Shown: in pieces, positions 27,439 through 38,428 of the stretch
How positions within the stretch are numbered: position 1 is the first letter of the stretch
Layout of the letters: every line of letters begins with the position of its first letter
From: Caulobacterales bacterium
GTDB lineage: Bacteria; Pseudomonadota; Alphaproteobacteria; Caulobacterales; Caulobacteraceae
Assembly (NCBI GenBank): GCA_016183935.1
Contig: JACPDR010000045.1
Coordinates: 1-64,000 of the forward strand
Length of the DNA stretch: 64,000 nucleotides
Direction of reading: 5' to 3'
Made by a program: the position numbers and the translations under genes
The notes under the pieces: generated by a model
The model's input: the letters and a program-made list of their open reading frames with translations, nothing else
Database searches by the model: none
Told to the model about the DNA's origin: nothing

Positions 27439-29598
27439 TCAGAAGTCCGTGGAGATCGACAGGCGGACGGTGCGCGGCACGCCGAGCGTCAGATAGTTGG
27501 CGCCCGGATAGCCGCCGACCGCGACCCACTGGTCCTCGTCCGCCAGGTTCTCGACCCGCGCGCGGAGGGTCAGCGGCTTGCCGCCGGCCTCGAAGGCGTA
27601 GCGGACGCCGGCGTCGAGACGGGTCCAGGCGTCCAGCTCGACGGCGTTGTCGGCGGTGACCGGCTGGGAGCCGGTGTGGACCACCCGCCCCTCGACGGTC
27701 AGGCCCGAAACGGCGGGGACGTCCCACTCGACGTTCAGATTGCCCTGGAAGTCAGCCACGCCGATCGGGGCCCTGCCCTCAAGCACGGGGTTGATCGAAC
27801 GGGTGATCTCGGCGTCCATCAGCGTGACGCCGCCCAGCAGGCGCAGGCCGTCGGCGGGCTGGCCGAAGAACGCGAACTCGATCCCCTGATTCCGCTGTTC
27901 GCCGCCGGCGCTGTAGATCGCGGTGGCGGGGTCGAAAAATTCATTGGGCAGGGTGATGCGGAAGGCGTTGATCGAACCGCCGAACCGCCCGCCGTCGTAT
28001 TTGACGCCGGCCTCGACCTGCTCGCCCCGGAACGGATCGAGCACCTCGTTGGCGTTGGCCACCGCGATCCCGTTGATCACCGCCGGCGCGGTCTTCCCCG
28101 GGATCAGGGCCTCGGCGTAGTTGGCGTAGACCGAGATACGGTCCGAAGGCTTGTAGACCACCGCGAAGGCCGGGGTGATCGCGTCGCCCTCATAGGACGA
28201 GAGCGGGGCGCCGGTGTTGTAGTCATACGAGCGGGTCTCGACCTCCTGGTACCGGGCCCCGACCGTGGCCAGGATACGCCCGTCGAGGAAGGACAGCTGA
28301 TCGGCGACGGCGACGCTGGAGGTGATCGACCGCTCGGTCGTCAACGGATCGTCGAGGTCGCCGCCGACGAAGAAGTCCGGGGCGGGCGGGGCGACGTCGA
28401 CAGGATTGTACAGGTTGCTCGGGAAGCCGGCGAAGCTGGAGAAGGCGTAGGCGTTCGCGGACTTCAGCTGAACCTGCGAGGCGGAGGCGACCAGGCGATG
28501 GTCCACCGCCCCGGTGGTCAGGTCGGCGCGGACGCCGACATCGCCGGACCACACCGTGTCCTCGCGCGCGTTGTCGAAGCGGTAGGCGGTCAGGCTTCCA
28601 TCCGCCGCCGCCCTCGGATTGGCGAGGACGTTGGCTTCCTCCCCGCCGCGCCCGCCGAACGCGGCCCAGACGGTGACGTCGTCCGTCAGGTCGAACTCGC
28701 CGCGGGCGACGCCGAACAGCTGCTCCTCGTCCGTATAGGTCCAGGGCTGGGCGAAATTGATATCGGCCGGCGGGGGCGTCGGGACCGCGCCGGTCGGGGT
28801 GACGCTCGGGCGGGGGGCGTCGATGTGATGGTTCTGCCAGCCGATGTCGGCCGAGAAGCGGGCGCGATCGCCGCGGCGATCGACGCCGAGGCCGAGGACC
28901 TGAAGCTCGCGGTTCTCACGGTCCACGACCCCCTCGCCGTCCCGGGCGGCCAGGTTCAGGCGCGCGCCCCAGGCGTTGTCGTCGAAGCGACGGCTGAAGT
29001 CGCCCGCCGCGTAGAGGGCGTCGCCGCCGTCCCAGCCGAGGGTCAGGCGGTTCAGCGGCTCATCGCCCGCGCGCTTGGGCGTCAGGTTGAAGGCGCCGCC
29101 CACGCCGCTGCCGCCCGGCGCGGCGCCGTTGAGGAAGGCCGTCGCGCCGTGGAAGACCTCGACCCGCTCGACCAGTTCCGACGCCACGAACTGGCGCGGC
29201 AGGACGCCGTAAAGGCCGTTCCAGGTCATGTCGTCGGAGAACACGGGGAAGCCGCGGATGACGTACAGCTCCTGGAAATTGCCGAAGCCCTTGGTGACGC
29301 GGACGGCCGGGTCGTTCTGGAGGACGTCGGCGACGCTGCGGGCCTGCTGGTTGCGCGCCAGCTCCTCGGTGTAGCTGGTCATCGTGAAGGGCGTGTCCAT
29401 CACGTCCTGCGAGCCGAACATGCCGACACGACCGCCAGTGGCGACCTGGCCGCCCTGGTAGGCCGGCGCCTGACGCACCTGCGAGCCGGTGACGACCACC
29501 TCGTCCAATTCCGTCGACCCGGCGTCCTGGGCGAGGACGGGCGCGGCGTAGAACAGGCCGCCGGCGGCGGAGAGGAGGAGCAGGGAACGCAGGGTCAC
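27439..29598 (-). CDS. TonB-dependent siderophore receptor
   Basis: A 719-residue outer-membrane receptor. A signal peptide (MTLRSLLLLSAAGGLFYAAP) is followed by a TonB-box-like STELDEVVVTGS, a plug domain (ARSVADVLQNDPAVRV, LYVIRGFPV, VERVEVFHGATAFLNG) and a 22-strand-type barrel ending in a terminal Phe (RLSISTDF). The plug phrases are those of FhuA/FpvA-like siderophore receptors; the ligand cannot be named. It heads the operon with the PepSY gene and the small membrane gene, downstream of a possible Fur site. Confidence 0.93.
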   Translation of the reverse strand: MTLRSLLLLSAAGGLFYAAPVLAQDAGSTELDEVVVTGSQVRQAPAYQGGQVATGGRVGMFGSQDVMDTPFTMTSYTEELARNQQARSVADVLQNDPAVRVTKGFGNFQELYVIRGFPVFSDDMTWNGLYGVLPRQFVASELVERVEVFHGATAFLNGAAPGGSGVGGAFNLTPKRAGDEPLNRLTLGWDGGDALYAAGDFSRRFDDNAWGARLNLAARDGEGVVDRENRELQVLGLGVDRRGDRARFSADIGWQNHHIDAPRPSVTPTGAVPTPPPADINFAQPWTYTDEEQLFGVARGEFDLTDDVTVWAAFGGRGGEEANVLANPRAAADGSLTAYRFDNAREDTVWSGDVGVRADLTTGAVDHRLVASASQVQLKSANAYAFSSFAGFPSNLYNPVDVAPPAPDFFVGGDLDDPLTTERSITSSVAVADQLSFLDGRILATVGARYQEVETRSYDYNTGAPLSSYEGDAITPAFAVVYKPSDRISVYANYAEALIPGKTAPAVINGIAVANANEVLDPFRGEQVEAGVKYDGGRFGGSINAFRITLPNEFFDPATAIYSAGGEQRNQGIEFAFFGQPADGLRLLGGVTLMDAEITRSINPVLEGRAPIGVADFQGNLNVEWDVPAVSGLTVEGRVVHTGSQPVTADNAVELDAWTRLDAGVRYAFEAGGKPLTLRARVENLADEDQWVAVGGYPGANYLTLGVPRTVRLSISTDF

Positions 29599-29616
29599 GG
29601 TGTCGCCTTGGGAAAG

Positions 29617-29639
29617 GTGCGAATGATAACGGGTCGCAC
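29617..29639 (-). promoter_or_regulatory. Possible Fur/iron-regulator operator upstream of the TonB receptor
   Basis: A GTGCGA...TCGCAC inverted repeat (29617-29622 with 29634-29639) encloses GAATGATAA, which matches one half of a Fur-box-like site (GATAATGAT type). It lies about 20 bp upstream of the receptor start. A second perfect palindrome, GCGGTT-AC-AACCGC, is at 29655-29668. Iron-responsive control is expected for such operons; the identity of the binding protein is inference. Confidence 0.45.
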
Positions 29640-29800
29640 TAACAGCCGTGACGGGCGGTTACAACCGCATGAGGGGCGCCGGCGAAGATGCCGCGGACGG
29701 AACGACGCCCGTGTTGCGGTTGTCGCGCCCGGTCCCGCGCACTAGGAACAGGAACGCCCCAGCAGACGCGCGGCCACGCGCCCCGGAATCCTCGCCGACC

Positions 29801-31938
<2,138 letters not shown>

Positions 31939-31939
31939 A

Positions 31940-33685
31940 TCAGGACGGCTGCGCCTCCGTGGCGGCCTCGGCGTCGCGGGCCTTCTGCAACGCCACCACC
32001 GCCGGCTGCCGCTTGGCGACATAGAAGGCGAGCAGGATCGCGAAGATGCCGATCGCCGTCGAATAGAGGAAGAAGGTCACATAGCCGGAGCCGAGCCCCG
32101 CCGGCGTGACCGCACTCTTGGCGGCCCCCTCGACCAGCGAGCCGGACGGCAGCCCGCCGAACAGGCCCTTGAACATGGCGGGCGGTCCCCCGGCGTCCGC
32201 CGATCGCGCCGAGGCCTCGACGATCTTGCCGGACTGCGAGGCGATCAGCTTGCCGGGCAGGGCGTACAACGAACTGAACAGGGCGTACTGGGTCGCCGTG
32301 AAGCCGATCGAGGTCAGGCTGGACATGTAGGCGATCAGCGCCGTGCCCGCGTAGCCCGTCGCCAGGTTGTCGATGCCGATGGCGATGAACAGGGCGCCGA
32401 GATCATGCCCCTGGGTCGCCAGCCAGGCGAACACCAGGTTCGAGACCGGGCTCATGAAGGCGCCGATCACCATGGTCCGGATCAGCCCCAGCCGCGCCAC
32501 CGACCAGCCGCCGACGAACACGCCCAGCGACATGGCGATGACCCCGAACAGCTTCCGCACCTCTCCGATCTCGATCAGGCTGAAGCCGAGGTCGAGATAG
32601 AAGGGATTCATGATGTTGAGCACGAAGTCGGCCAGCCGATAGAGGCAGATCAGCGCCAGGATCGGTCCGGCCAGCTTGCCGAAGCGCACGAAGAAGTCGA
32701 CCAGCGGGGCCCCGAACGATCCGGCCAGATAGGCGCCTGGCCGGGTGCGGAAGCGCGGTATGGGCCAGCAGGCCACGACCAGCAGGCCGAAGCCTCCGAT
32801 CACCCAGGCGAACTGGGTCAGCACCCCGACCAGCTCGCCGGCCTCCATCCAGCCGTCGACCGCCGTCCGGCTGTCGATCGAAAGCAGCGGCCCAAAGGCC
32901 CACAGGAAGGCGTCGGCCTTGTCGGTCAGGCCGGTGCCGATGATCAGGGCGGCGGTGACAATCAGGGCCAGCCTGACCACCCATTCGAACCGCTCAAGCC
33001 ACGGCCGCGAGGGGATGTCCGAAACTGGAATGGCCCGAACCACGTGCTGCCGCTCGCGCGGCGCCATGATCACCCCGAGCACGCCGAACGCCATCAGGGC
33101 GGCCATCACCGCATAGGACAGGTTCCAGTTGTAGATCTGGGCCAGGGCCAGCGGAATGAAGCCCGCCGCGATCTGGGCCACGCGCCAGCCCAGCTGATAG
33201 GCAGCCGCCATGGCGCCCTGCCGGCTGTCGTCCGCGACCTCGATGCGCCACGCGTCGATGGCGATGTCCTGGGTCGCGCCGAAGAAGCCGACCGCCACGG
33301 CGAAAGCGGCCAGGGCGGCGAGATGGGTCTGCGGATTGGAGCCGGAGATCAGCCACAGACCAAGGATGATGAGCCCCTGCGTGGCCAGCATCCACGAGCG
33401 GCGATGCCCCAGCCATTTGCTCAGAAATGGAATTTCTGTCCGGTCGACCAGCGGCGCCCAGATGAATTTCAACGCATAGGTCAGCGTCGCCAGGGCGAAG
33501 AAGCCGATCAGCTCGAGCGTGACCCCATCGTCGCGCAGCCACGCCGACAGGGTGTCGTAGATCAGCAGATTGGGCAGGCCCGAGGCGAAGCCCAGCAGCA
33601 GCATCGCCATCGACTGCCGCTCGGCATAGACCGCGAGGCCTCCAAATCCGCGCACAGGCTTGTCGGACGTGGTGCTGTCGATCAT
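31940..33685 (-). CDS. ampG: AmpG-family muropeptide permease (MFS)
   Basis: A 581-residue inner-membrane transporter with about 14 helices. AmpG landmarks are GFASGLPNLLIYDTLSAWL near the N-terminus and GATQDIAIDAWRIE after helix 4. AmpG imports anhydro-muropeptides released by wall turnover, linking to the amgK-murU genes at the end of this window and, in other bacteria, to beta-lactamase induction. An extra internal segment of about 90 residues between helices 6 and 8 makes it longer than E. coli AmpG (about 490), as in many alphaproteobacteria. It converges on the broken maeB, 1 bp apart. Confidence 0.9.
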   Translation of the reverse strand: MIDSTTSDKPVRGFGGLAVYAERQSMAMLLLGFASGLPNLLIYDTLSAWLRDDGVTLELIGFFALATLTYALKFIWAPLVDRTEIPFLSKWLGHRRSWMLATQGLIILGLWLISGSNPQTHLAALAAFAVAVGFFGATQDIAIDAWRIEVADDSRQGAMAAAYQLGWRVAQIAAGFIPLALAQIYNWNLSYAVMAALMAFGVLGVIMAPRERQHVVRAIPVSDIPSRPWLERFEWVVRLALIVTAALIIGTGLTDKADAFLWAFGPLLSIDSRTAVDGWMEAGELVGVLTQFAWVIGGFGLLVVACWPIPRFRTRPGAYLAGSFGAPLVDFFVRFGKLAGPILALICLYRLADFVLNIMNPFYLDLGFSLIEIGEVRKLFGVIAMSLGVFVGGWSVARLGLIRTMVIGAFMSPVSNLVFAWLATQGHDLGALFIAIGIDNLATGYAGTALIAYMSSLTSIGFTATQYALFSSLYALPGKLIASQSGKIVEASARSADAGGPPAMFKGLFGGLPSGSLVEGAAKSAVTPAGLGSGYVTFFLYSTAIGIFAILLAFYVAKRQPAVVALQKARDAEAATEAQPS

Positions 33686-33720
33686 GGGCGCGTCCCTCGT
33701 GCGACGCCCCCCGGCGTCTC

Positions 33721-35268
33721 TTATGCGACGGCGACCTTGGCGCGCTCCGCGCGGTTCGTCCAGCGGGCCAGAGAGGCGCGCAGGGCGTCGAGCTCCAGCG
33801 GCTTGACCAGATGGTCGTCCATGCCCGCCTCAAGACAGGTGCGGCGGTCCTCGGCGAAGGCGTGCGCCGTCAGGGCCACGATCGGGGTTTCGTCGCCCCG
33901 GGCGCGGATGGCGCGGGCGGCGCTGGGGCCGTCCATGCCGGGCATCCGCATGTCCATGAACACCAGATCGTAACGGGCCCGCTTCAGCGCATCGAGCGCC
34001 TCATAACCGCTGGCGGCCGTCTCGACGGCGCAGCCCTCGCGCTTGAGCAGGGTGGCGGCCAGCAAGGCGCCGACCGGATTGTCCTCGACCAGCAGCACCC
34101 GGATGCCCGAGAAGCGGGTCAGGGCGACGCGGTCGTCGTCGGGCGGCGGCGGCGGCGGTCCGGGCTGCATGGCCTGGCGCGCGCCGGACGCGGCCAGCAC
34201 CCGCTCGGCCAGCGAGGCGCGCCGCAGCGGCTTGATCAGGTAGCCGTGGAAGCCGGCCGACCGGTAGCGGGCGATCAGGTCGCGCTCGCAGGGTTTCAGC
34301 AGGACGATGGCGCGCGCGTCGCCGGCGGGCCTGGGCGCGAGGCCGCAGCCGGCGGGACGCCCGGCGTGGTCGATCAGCATGACCGGGGCCTTGGCGGCGA
34401 CCCGGCCGCCCGAGGCTTCGATCTGGGCCGCGGCGGCCGCGCGCACGAAGGGATCCGGGCTGGTCACGGCGACAGTCTCGCCCACCAGCGACAACGACCG
34501 CTCCGGCGCATTCTTCACCGCGGGGAAGGCCGCTTCGAAACGGAAGCGCGCGCCCGGGCCGTCGGGCCGGTCGGCGACGGTGACAGTCCCGCCCATCGCC
34601 GCCGCCAGCTTGCGGACCACCGCGAGGCCAAGGCCCGCGCCGCCGAAGCGGCTGGCGTCCGAGGCGTCGACGTGGCCGAACTCCTCGAAGATGCGGGCGC
34701 GCGCCTCGAGCGGGACGCCGGGCCCGGTGTCGTCGACGATGAAGGCCAGACGCGGCGTCTTCATCGACCCGCCGGACCGTTCGACCGAGATGCGGACGCC
34801 GCCGCTTTCGGTGAATTTCACCGCATTGCCGGCCAGGTTGAACAGCACCTGGCGCAGCCGGCCGTCGTCGGCCATGACGTCGACCGCCTCGGGCGCCACC
34901 GACCAGGCGATCTCCAACCCCTTGTCGTGGGCCTTCGGGCTGAGCAGTTCGGCCACGCCCCGAACCAGCCCCTCGAGATCCACCGGCGCGGAATCGAGCT
35001 CCAGCAGCGCCGCCTCGATGCGGGCGTAGTCGAGCAGGTCGTTGACCAGGCCCAGCAGGTGCTCGGCCGACGACCGGGCCGCGTCCAGATAGGCGCGCTG
35101 GGCCCCATCGAGACGGGTGCGCGACAACAGGCCGAGCATGCCGATGACGCCGTTCAGCGGCGTGCGCATCTCATGGCTCATCAGCCGCAGGAACTGCTGT
35201 TCGGCCCCCTCGGCGACCGGAGCGTCGGCCTTGATCGTTTCCGGAACCATCCTCGTCTTGCGCGTCAT
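33721..35268 (-). CDS. Cytoplasmic hybrid histidine kinase (HisKA-HATPase-REC)
   Basis: A 515-residue signalling protein without any membrane or sensory domain. The phospho-acceptor His is in FLRLMSHEMRTPLNGVIG (about residue 35). The ATPase domain has NLAGNAVKFTESG, VDDTGPGVP and FGGAGLGLAVV. A degenerate receiver-like region (about 270-365) is followed by a PGPPPPPPDDD linker and a true receiver domain with VLLVEDNPVG and phospho-acceptor Asp in FMDMRMPGMDG. The start at 35268 has GGGGGATGGGCG upstream. With no sensor domain, it probably responds to partner proteins. No cognate phosphotransferase is adjacent. Confidence 0.9.
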   Translation of the reverse strand: MTRKTRMVPETIKADAPVAEGAEQQFLRLMSHEMRTPLNGVIGMLGLLSRTRLDGAQRAYLDAARSSAEHLLGLVNDLLDYARIEAALLELDSAPVDLEGLVRGVAELLSPKAHDKGLEIAWSVAPEAVDVMADDGRLRQVLFNLAGNAVKFTESGGVRISVERSGGSMKTPRLAFIVDDTGPGVPLEARARIFEEFGHVDASDASRFGGAGLGLAVVRKLAAAMGGTVTVADRPDGPGARFRFEAAFPAVKNAPERSLSLVGETVAVTSPDPFVRAAAAAQIEASGGRVAAKAPVMLIDHAGRPAGCGLAPRPAGDARAIVLLKPCERDLIARYRSAGFHGYLIKPLRRASLAERVLAASGARQAMQPGPPPPPPDDDRVALTRFSGIRVLLVEDNPVGALLAATLLKREGCAVETAASGYEALDALKRARYDLVFMDMRMPGMDGPSAARAIRARGDETPIVALTAHAFAEDRRTCLEAGMDDHLVKPLELDALRASLARWTNRAERAKVAVA

Positions 35269-35352
35269 CGCCCATCCCCCAACCCGGACGGTAACCATCG
35301 CCGACAATGTCTTAAGGCTGGTTCAAGCGGGTCGGTTAAGGAAGTCTGGCGA

Positions 35353-36939
35353 TCAGTAGGCCGGCGCCCCGCCTTGATGCTCCGTCCGCCGTTCGAAATC
35401 GGCCTGGGCGCCGACGGTCGAGCGGCGATGCACCAGGGCCTCGGCCACGTGCCGGCGCAGCACCCCGTCGCAGCCGTCGAGGTCGGCGATGGTGCGGGCC
35501 AGCCGCAGCGTCCGCGTCCAGCCGCGCGCGGTCAGGCCGCCGCCCTCCCCCGCCCGCATCAGCAGGGCCCGGCCCGCCTCGTCAGGCCGGGCGAAGCGGT
35601 CGAGCGTCTCGCCCGAGGCGCGGGCGTTGACGGCCTGGTCCCGCGCCGTGTCCGGGTCGACGCCGGCGGCGCGCAGCCGGTCCTCCTGCAAGGCCCGGGC
35701 GGCGTGGACGCGGGCGGAGGCCTCGGCCGTGCCTTCGGCCGGCGGCGGCAGGGCCATGTCGGCGGCGGTGACCGGCGGCGTCTCCACCGTCAGGTCGATG
35801 CGGTCGAACATCGGCCCGGAGATGCGGTTCTGGTAGTCGCGCTGGCAGCGCGGCGCCTTGCCGCAGGCGCCCTTGCCGCCGCCGCCGAGACCGCAGCGGC
35901 ACGGGTTCATCGCCGCCACCAGCTGGAAGCGGGCCGGATAGCGGACATGGGCGTTGGCGCGGGCGACCACGATCTCGCCGGTCTCGAGCGGCTGGCGCAG
36001 CGAATCCAGAGCTTGGGCGGAGTATTCCGGGAGTTCATCGAGGAAGAGCACCCCGTTGTGCGCCAGCGAGGCCTCGCCCGGTTTGGCGCGCAGTCCGCCG
36101 CCGGTCAGCGCCGCCATCGAGGCCGAGTGATGCGGCGCGCGGAACGGCCGGTCGCGGGTCAGGGCGCCGCGCTCGATCAGTCCGGCCACCGACCAGATCA
36201 TCGAGGTCTCCAGCAGTTCCTTCGGCGTCAGTGGCGGCAGCAGGCCGGGCAGCCGCGCCGCCATCATCGACTTGCCCGAGCCCGGCGGGCCGACGAACAG
36301 CAGGTTGTGGCCGCCCGCCGCCGCGATCTCCAGCGCCCGCTTGGCGCTCTCCTGTCCCTTGACCTCCTTGAGGTCGGGCACGCGGTCGCCGGAACGCATC
36401 GCCCCCGGCTCGGGCCGGCGCAGCACCTGCACGCCCTTGAAGTGATTGACCAGGCCGATCAGCGAGCGCGGCGCCAACACCGCCACCTCGCCGGCCCAGG
36501 CCGCCTCGGGCCCGTTGGCCTCGGGGCAGATCAGGCCCAACCCCATGGCGTCGGCGGCCACGGCGGCGGGCAGGGTTCCGCCGACCGGGGCGATCTGTCC
36601 GTCCAGACCGAGCTCCCCGACCGCCGCCCAGCCCGCCAGGGCGTCGGCCGGGATGACGCCCATGGAGGCCAGCAGGGCGAGGGCGATGGGCAGGTCGAAA
36701 TGGCTGCCCTCCTTGGGCAGGTCGGCGGGCGCGAGGTTGGCGATGATCCGTTTGGGCGGCATGGCCAGGCCGATGCCGGCGAAGGCCCCGCGCACCCGCT
36801 CGCGGCTCTCGGCCACCGCCTTGTCGGCGAGGCCGACAATGACGAAGGACGGTTCGGCCGCCGACAGCTGCTGGACCTGCACGTCGACGCGCCGGGCGTC
36901 CACGCCCTCGAACGCCACCGTGACGACGCTGGCCACCAT
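35353..36939 (-). CDS. comM: YifB/ComM Mg-chelatase-like AAA+ ATPase
   Basis: A 528-residue protein of the ComM family, hexameric DNA branch-migration helicases that help integrate incoming DNA in transformation. An N-terminal ChlI-like domain (VVTVAFEGVDARRVDVQVQ, PADLPKEGSHFDLPIAL) is followed by the AAA+ core with Walker A FVGPPGSGKSMMAARLPG and Walker B GVLFLDELPEY. A zinc-like NPCRCG...CGKAPRCQ loop comes next. A strong GGGAGGGG ribosome-binding site precedes the ATG at 36939. The IS1595-family transposon ends only 18 bp upstream, separating it from gshB. Confidence 0.94.
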   Translation of the reverse strand: MVASVVTVAFEGVDARRVDVQVQQLSAAEPSFVIVGLADKAVAESRERVRGAFAGIGLAMPPKRIIANLAPADLPKEGSHFDLPIALALLASMGVIPADALAGWAAVGELGLDGQIAPVGGTLPAAVAADAMGLGLICPEANGPEAAWAGEVAVLAPRSLIGLVNHFKGVQVLRRPEPGAMRSGDRVPDLKEVKGQESAKRALEIAAAGGHNLLFVGPPGSGKSMMAARLPGLLPPLTPKELLETSMIWSVAGLIERGALTRDRPFRAPHHSASMAALTGGGLRAKPGEASLAHNGVLFLDELPEYSAQALDSLRQPLETGEIVVARANAHVRYPARFQLVAAMNPCRCGLGGGGKGACGKAPRCQRDYQNRISGPMFDRIDLTVETPPVTAADMALPPPAEGTAEASARVHAARALQEDRLRAAGVDPDTARDQAVNARASGETLDRFARPDEAGRALLMRAGEGGGLTARGWTRTLRLARTIADLDGCDGVLRRHVAEALVHRRSTVGAQADFERRTEHQGGAPAY

Positions 36940-36950
36940 CGGCCCCTCCC

Positions 36951-36957
36951 GCTATCC
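36951..36957. repeat. Target-site duplication, left copy (GCTATCC)
   Basis: The heptamer GCTATCC directly precedes the left terminal inverted repeat and recurs directly after the right one (40055-40061). If the first G of the left repeat is counted, the match becomes 8 bp (GCTATCCG), the duplication length usual for IS1595 elements. Intact duplications argue for a single, fairly recent insertion event. Confidence 0.85.
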
Positions 36958-36985
36958 GGCGTATATGTATTTGACAAACCCACCC
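36958..36985 (+). repeat. Left terminal inverted repeat of the transposon
   Basis: Begins GGCGTATATG and ends ACAAACCCACCC. It matches the reverse complement of 40027-40054 at 23 of 28 positions, with mismatches at positions 4, 8, 9, 11 and 20. The inner half (ATTTGACA-ACCCACCC) is best conserved and also supplies a consensus -35 element, TTGACA. Confidence 0.9.
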
Positions 36986-36998
36986 CATGATGTAGGGT
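36971..36998 (+). promoter_or_regulatory. Probable transposase promoter
   Basis: TTGACA (36971-36976, inside the left terminal repeat), a 16-bp spacer and TAGGGT (36993-36998) form a sigma-70-like promoter with a perfect -35 and weak -10. An AAGGAG ribosome-binding site follows at about 37006, 10 bp before the GTG start of the transposase. Confidence 0.5.
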
Positions 36999-37021
36999 GA
37001 GCGGGTAAGGAGAAACCCGCC

Positions 37022-38011
37022 GTGTCCGTTCTTTCGAAGCCCTACTTCCACGATGAAGCCGCCGCCTTCGCCTTCGTTGAAGGCATCATCTGGAACGGCG
37101 AGCCGTCGTGCCCGCACTGTGGCGTGGTCGGTCGGGCCTACGCGCTGAAGAACGTGCGCTCCAAGCCCTCCAAGAAGAACCCGGAAGGCGTGGTCCGCCA
37201 CGGCCTGAAGAAGTGCGGCGCTTGCCGTCAGCAGTTCACGGTCCGCAAGGGCACGATCTTTGAGGAAAGCCACCTGCCCCTGAACAAGTGGCTACAGGCG
37301 ATCTACCTCATGTGTTCCAGCAAGAAGGGCATTAGCGCCCTCCAGCTCCAGCGCACCCTTGAGGTCCAGTACAACACCGCGTGGTTCTTGGCCCACCGCA
37401 TCCGCGAGGCCATGCGCTCCGGCGATCTGGCTCCCTTCGGCATGAACGGCGAGACGGTCGAGGTCGATGAAACCTTCATCGGCAACGACACCGCCGCCCC
37501 GCGCCCGACCACTCAAACCAAGACGCGCACCATCAACCAGATGATGAAGGTCGTCTCGCTGGTTGAGCGCGAGAGCGGTCGCTCTCGCTCGTTCGTCGTG
37601 GACAACTACAGCGTCCAAGACATTGTCCCTATCGTGGAGGCCAACCTCGCGAAGGAAGCCCACCTGCGCACCGACGAGAGCCGCCTGTACAAGGTCATGG
37701 GCCGCTACTTCGCCAGCCACGAAACCACCACGCACAGCAAGGGCGAGTACGTCCGCCTGTCCGACCGCACCATCCATACCAACACGGTTGAAGGCTACTT
37801 CTCGATCTTCAAGCGCGGCATGAAGGGCGTCTATCAGCACTGCTCCAAGAAGCACCTGCACCGCTATCTGGCGGAGTTCGATTTCCGCTACTCGAACCGT
37901 TCGGCGACCGGCTGTGAAGATCAAGAGCGGGCGCTGCGGGCGGTGCTGGGAGGCATCGGGAAGCGCCTGACCTACCGCAGGCCTGATCTCGGGGCCGAAG
38001 CCTCCACCTAA
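37022..38011 (+). CDS. IS1595-family transposase
   Basis: A 329-residue transposase starting at a GTG with AAGGAG upstream. An N-terminal zinc ribbon (CPHC at 30-33, CGAC at 65-68) and the phrase FTVRKGTIFEESHLPLNKWL are IS1595 hallmarks. The ISXO2-like catalytic domain has Asp about 149 (VEVDETFIG), Asp about 218 (LRTDES) and Asn about 254 (HTNTVEGYFSIFKRG), giving the DDN-type triad of several IS1595 subgroups. The frame is intact, so the element may be active. Confidence 0.95.
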   Translation: MSVLSKPYFHDEAAAFAFVEGIIWNGEPSCPHCGVVGRAYALKNVRSKPSKKNPEGVVRHGLKKCGACRQQFTVRKGTIFEESHLPLNKWLQAIYLMCSSKKGISALQLQRTLEVQYNTAWFLAHRIREAMRSGDLAPFGMNGETVEVDETFIGNDTAAPRPTTQTKTRTINQMMKVVSLVERESGRSRSFVVDNYSVQDIVPIVEANLAKEAHLRTDESRLYKVMGRYFASHETTTHSKGEYVRLSDRTIHTNTVEGYFSIFKRGMKGVYQHCSKKHLHRYLAEFDFRYSNRSATGCEDQERALRAVLGGIGKRLTYRRPDLGAEAST

Positions 38012-38097
38012 ACCGAAGCGGCGGCGTCGGTCCCGGTGGCGGCGCAAGTCCTGAGTCCTTGCTAATTCAGGCGAATTCTCTATTGTCCACAATTGCA

Positions 38098-38271
38098 CAC
38101 AGGCGCGAACGGATTGGACCCGCCGCGCCTGTGCTCCTTACCCCTTCTGGAAGGGGGCAGGGTCTGCCGAGAGCCGATTGAAGGCCGCTACCTTCCTTGT
38201 CACGGGATCGGGGTAGCGGCCTTTCCTGCTTCTCCGGGCCCGCAACGCCGGTCGGCGTGAACGCTGCGGGC
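38098..38271 (+). ncRNA. Candidate structured RNA: run of hairpins in the transposon's non-coding region
   Basis: The 417-bp stretch 38012-38428 holds no convincing gene but a series of strong stems. P1: CACAGGCGCG (38098-38107) with CGCGCCTGTG (38124-38133), 10 bp perfect. P2: CCCCTT-CTGG-AAGGGG (38141-38156). P3: AAGGCCGCTACC (38181-38192) with GGTAGCGGCCTT (38212-38223), 12 bp perfect and followed by TCCTGCTTCT. P4: GCCCGCA (38238-38244) with TGCGGGC (38265-38271), enclosing ACGCC-GGTC-GGCGT. P3 could simply be a terminator. Four perfect stems in 175 bp suggest a folded transcript; the strand and function are inferred. Confidence 0.4.
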
Positions 38272-38428
38272 TCTCACTCTCCTGAACATGGTGAACCTCC
38301 AGCAACGGTTTTGGCGCCGAATCGAGGGGCCGTCAACTGGATTGCTTGATTGCTTCACCGCCACCCCCTCCGTTGCTTTTCTAGGTTGCCTCGTATATGG
38401 GGGTTATGCAGACGCAGGAGCTAACGTC

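Noticed and set aside
38288..38428. N-terminal extension of the passenger protein upstream of 38429
   Set aside because: No ribosome-binding site at 38288; composition changes to coding-like only after the GGAG-preceded ATG at 38429.
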